Below are positions 61,792-64,000 of a stretch of 64,000 bases of DNA, in pieces. Position 1 is the stretch's first letter. Every line of letters starts with the position of its first letter. This stretch comes from an uncultured Acidobacteriaceae bacterium (GTDB lineage Bacteria > Acidobacteriota > Terriglobia > Terriglobales > Acidobacteriaceae): the NCBI GenBank assembly GCA_903849645.1, contig CAINJJ010000031.1:62001-126000 (forward strand). Reading direction: 5' to 3'. The notes beneath the pieces are model-generated. The model ran no database searches and was not told the DNA's origin. It saw nothing but the letters and a program-made list of their open reading frames with translations. The translations under genes were made by a program, and so were the position numbers.

Positions 61792-63581
61792 GTCCTTATT
61801 ATGATCAACCCGGATACAGGCGCACAGGACCGGGAGATGCTGCCGGTGTCGTGGTTCTCGTTAGCTGCGCCGTGTTCGGATTTCTCTGGTATATCGCCGT
61901 CTCCCGCCTCCATCTGCGCAATGACCAATGCCTGGAGATCTTTCTCGACTGCGCCATCGTGTTCTTTGGCGGAGGCTTGATTGTTGCCCACCTCATTGGC
62001 AGAAGGGCAAAGCGCGAGGAGAACTGGCCGCATCCTTCTGTTGTCGTGCCCACAGCCATGGATGCACGAATCGTTACGGATACGCACAATAATTGCGCTA
62101 CACTCCTCGGCTACAACGTGCATAAAGAGCCATGGGTCTGGCCGGATGCCGTGCGAATCAAGCACGGAGTAATTGTCGGCGGCACCGGCGCAGGCAAATC
62201 CACTTTCCTTGAAAACATCATCGCGCAGGATCTGACGCGCCGCTTCGGCGCGCGCAAGATGCCGATGATCATCTTCGACGGCAAGGGCGAACGTGAGTTT
62301 CTGGACCATATTCTGCCGCATATCGCCGCCGCCGGACGCTTGCAGGATTTGCGGATTCTCGACCCGACACATCCCACTGAATCCTGCCGCTACAACCCCT
62401 TCTACTCCCTCGACGACGCCTACCAGGAGCACGTGAACTTCATTTTCCGCTCCTTTGGCCTGCGAGAGGACTTCTTCAAGGGCCACCAGGAAGCCTACCT
62501 CTCCGATCTTGTCCGCGTCCTGCAGTACACCGGAAAGCTCTTCAATGTCTACGACGTGCTGGTCATGGCGCTCGATGATGACGTGCTCCAGGACCAGATC
62601 AAAGCGGCCAAGGCGCGCATCGCGACGCTCACTGGCCTTTCAATGCAGAAGCGTCTGAACTTCGAGATGTCGGTCAAAATGCTCATGCGGTCGCTACAGG
62701 ATCGCGAGCGCGTAGAGAAGATTCAGGGACTCCTGAACGAACTGTTGAGTTTCCTCGAAGACGAGTTGTCGGTCGTGACCGGCGCATACCAGGACCTTCT
62801 GACGCTCGACGATGTGCTTGAAAACGATCTGATCTTGTTTGTCTCGTTGAATTCAAATCGCAACCAGCGCGCCGTCGAAGCCTTGGGAAAGATCCTTCTC
62901 CAGAATATTCAACTGATGGTCGGCAAGCGATATTCGCAGACAACCGCATCGCGATCCAAGGATGAGCCGATGCTTTCCGTGATCCTGGACGAGTTTGCGC
63001 CGTTCGCTTATCCGGGATTCACGCAGGTCTTGCAGACGGCACGCGGCGCAAAGGTGTCGTTTCTGTTCTCCTTCCAGAGCCTGCCGCAGTTGCAGCGTGT
63101 CAGCCAGGCATTTGCCGATGAGGTCTCGTCAGCGCCTGGAACCAAGATGATCATGAACGTCTCTGAGGAAAATACTGCGCAGTGGTTTCTGAAAGCGTCG
63201 GCGAGGATTGCGACGAAGAGGCGCAGTTTATCGGTTCGCAAGACCGGCATCTTCACACCCAAGTACATCGAGACCGGCACGGGAAGCGAGAGCGAAGCGA
63301 AGGAGACGCGGGCGCGCGAGGACCACATCAAGAACCTTCCCGTGGGCCAGATGGAGATCCTGATGGTAGATAGCCGCGAAGGAACTCTCCACTCTCATCT
63401 CCATGTACGCCGCGCGCCCAGCCACCGTTTGGACAGAATCGACGAGTATCTCTATCCCAAGATGCACAGTCTGTTGGACCCCGGCACTGGCGTCAATCTC
63501 CGCTTCAAAGACGCTCAGAATCGCCGCCAGAGGCGCAGACGAGTTGCAGGAATCTCGCTTGAAACGCCCTATGGAGGTTGA
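61788..63581 (+). CDS. virD4: VirD4/TraG-type coupling protein
   Basis: The 597-residue ATPase links the relaxosome to the secretion channel. It has two N-terminal membrane helices (about residues 18-38 and 48-68), Walker A GGTGAGKS at 131-138, Walker B SVILDEF with D401 and E402, and the RecA-like segment GAKVSFLFSFQSLPQL. The start overlaps the preceding small gene by 4 bp. Its presence supports DNA transfer rather than pure protein secretion. Confidence 0.92.
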   Translation: MSPYYDQPGYRRTGPGDAAGVVVLVSCAVFGFLWYIAVSRLHLRNDQCLEIFLDCAIVFFGGGLIVAHLIGRRAKREENWPHPSVVVPTAMDARIVTDTHNNCATLLGYNVHKEPWVWPDAVRIKHGVIVGGTGAGKSTFLENIIAQDLTRRFGARKMPMIIFDGKGEREFLDHILPHIAAAGRLQDLRILDPTHPTESCRYNPFYSLDDAYQEHVNFIFRSFGLREDFFKGHQEAYLSDLVRVLQYTGKLFNVYDVLVMALDDDVLQDQIKAAKARIATLTGLSMQKRLNFEMSVKMLMRSLQDRERVEKIQGLLNELLSFLEDELSVVTGAYQDLLTLDDVLENDLILFVSLNSNRNQRAVEALGKILLQNIQLMVGKRYSQTTASRSKDEPMLSVILDEFAPFAYPGFTQVLQTARGAKVSFLFSFQSLPQLQRVSQAFADEVSSAPGTKMIMNVSEENTAQWFLKASARIATKRRSLSVRKTGIFTPKYIETGTGSESEAKETRAREDHIKNLPVGQMEILMVDSREGTLHSHLHVRRAPSHRLDRIDEYLYPKMHSLLDPGTGVNLRFKDAQNRRQRRRRVAGISLETPYGG

Positions 63582-63583
63582 TG

Positions 63584-64000
63584 ATGCGACGCCTTTCAGC
63601 CATTCAATTGTCGGCAGCCGTTCTGCTTTTCTGCGCAATTGCGCCAGCCCCGATGGCCCAGACGCGGACCGTTCAGCCGCAAACGGCTGGGCAAGCCGTG
63701 CGCCAGCGCCAGGGGTTCTTTGACTATGCCCTGGGAAAGATCAACCCATCGAATACTGATTATGGCGCGGCCATGGCAGATGGACGCAGTGAAGCTGTTA
63801 GCCACACCATCGACGATCTCTACTTCTGGTCGAACGCTGTCACACTCGGTCTGCTCGTCTGCGCAGCAGGGATTATCTATTTCGAGTGGCGCTCCGCGGC
63901 AAAGAAAGAGATCGTTGCTGCCACCATCATCGCGGAACTCTGGAACGGCCGTGTCAGCGACAAGATCGAGATTGTGCGCCGTACCCAGCAATTCAACCAA
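63584..64000 (+). CDS. Exported membrane-anchored protein, partial (runs off right edge)
   Basis: The visible 139 residues have a signal peptide (LSAIQLSAAVLLFCAIAPAPMAQ), a periplasmic stretch with GFFDYALGKINPSNTDYGAAMADGR (shown in part), and a transmembrane helix (AVTLGLLVCAAGIIYFEW). The C-terminal part enters the cytoplasm with charged helices. The ATG at 63584 is six bases after GGAGG; ATG 63581 overlaps the virD4 stop. Family unknown; part of the conjugation operon. Confidence 0.65.
   Translation, partial: MRRLSAIQLSAAVLLFCAIAPAPMAQTRTVQPQTAGQAVRQRQGFFDYALGKINPSNTDYGAAMADGRSEAVSHTIDDLYFWSNAVTLGLLVCAAGIIYFEWRSAAKKEIVAATIIAELWNGRVSDKIEIVRRTQQFNQ

Noticed and set aside
40591..64000. Right attachment site (attR) inside the window
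   Set aside because: No second copy of the ssrA 3' end was noticed before the right edge, and secretion genes run off the edge, so the element is not complete here.

Overview
The window looks like an Acidobacteriota chromosome (Terriglobia/Acidobacteriaceae type). This is inferred from the high GC content, the gene order yidC-yidD-rnpA-rpmH-dnaA, the protein families and the intergenic repeats; no species can be named. Two parts are clear. Positions 1 to about 40.6 kb are chromosome. Positions about 40.6 kb to the right edge are an integrated conjugative element (ICE) inserted at the 3' end of the tmRNA gene. The right end of the element lies outside the window.

Chromosomal part: the yidC/yidD/rnpA/rpmH block faces away from dnaA across a 510 bp spacer. 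Next come a secreted nucleoside hydrolase, a KH/R3H RNA-binding protein, a zinc-ribbon methyltransferase that may be acquired, and a TolC/HlyD/RND efflux operon (7.5-13.4 kb). They are followed by a YceH-family protein, a beta-propeller lipoprotein, ndk, an M13 metallopeptidase, and a DUF4143-type ATPase gene bracketed by two related palindromes. Then come sucCD, trpD, a vapBC-like toxin-antitoxin pair with a perfect operator palindrome, a DUF1810 protein, an ECF sigma factor with a probable membrane anti-sigma factor, a DODA-type dioxygenase, chrA, a DoxX protein, two secreted or periplasmic glycoside hydrolases, and an unusually long pyruvate:ferredoxin oxidoreductase. Between the last gene and the tmRNA lie decayed fragments of an Mrr endonuclease gene and a RelE/HigB-like toxin gene.

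ICE part: a tyrosine recombinase starts 163 bp after the tmRNA CCA end. It is followed by a divergent orphan gene and an excisionase-like protein. A type IV secretion set comes next: MoxR-type ATPase, VirB1-like transglycosylase, VirB9-like, VirB10, VirB2-like pilin plus membrane proteins carrying further copies of the pilin-like module, VirB3, VirB4, two VirB5-like paralogues, VirB6, VirB8, a second VirB9-like protein and a VirD4 coupling protein. No VirB11 or relaxase gene is seen; they may lie beyond the edge. A 71-bp tandem array of paired hairpins sits between the virB10 and virB2 transcription units.

The most striking gene (58058-60640) is an 860-residue protein inside the conjugation cluster. 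Its motifs follow, in order and spacing, those of eukaryotic-type RNA-dependent RNA polymerases (QDE-1/RDR) and YonO-like single-chain RNA polymerases. Its metal-binding signature reads D-F-D-F-D instead of D-x-D-G-D. A site resembling the hairpin array lies just upstream of it. A conjugative element carrying its own two-barrel polymerase, possibly sharing a DNA-binding regulator with the array, is the best candidate for an undescribed system here.
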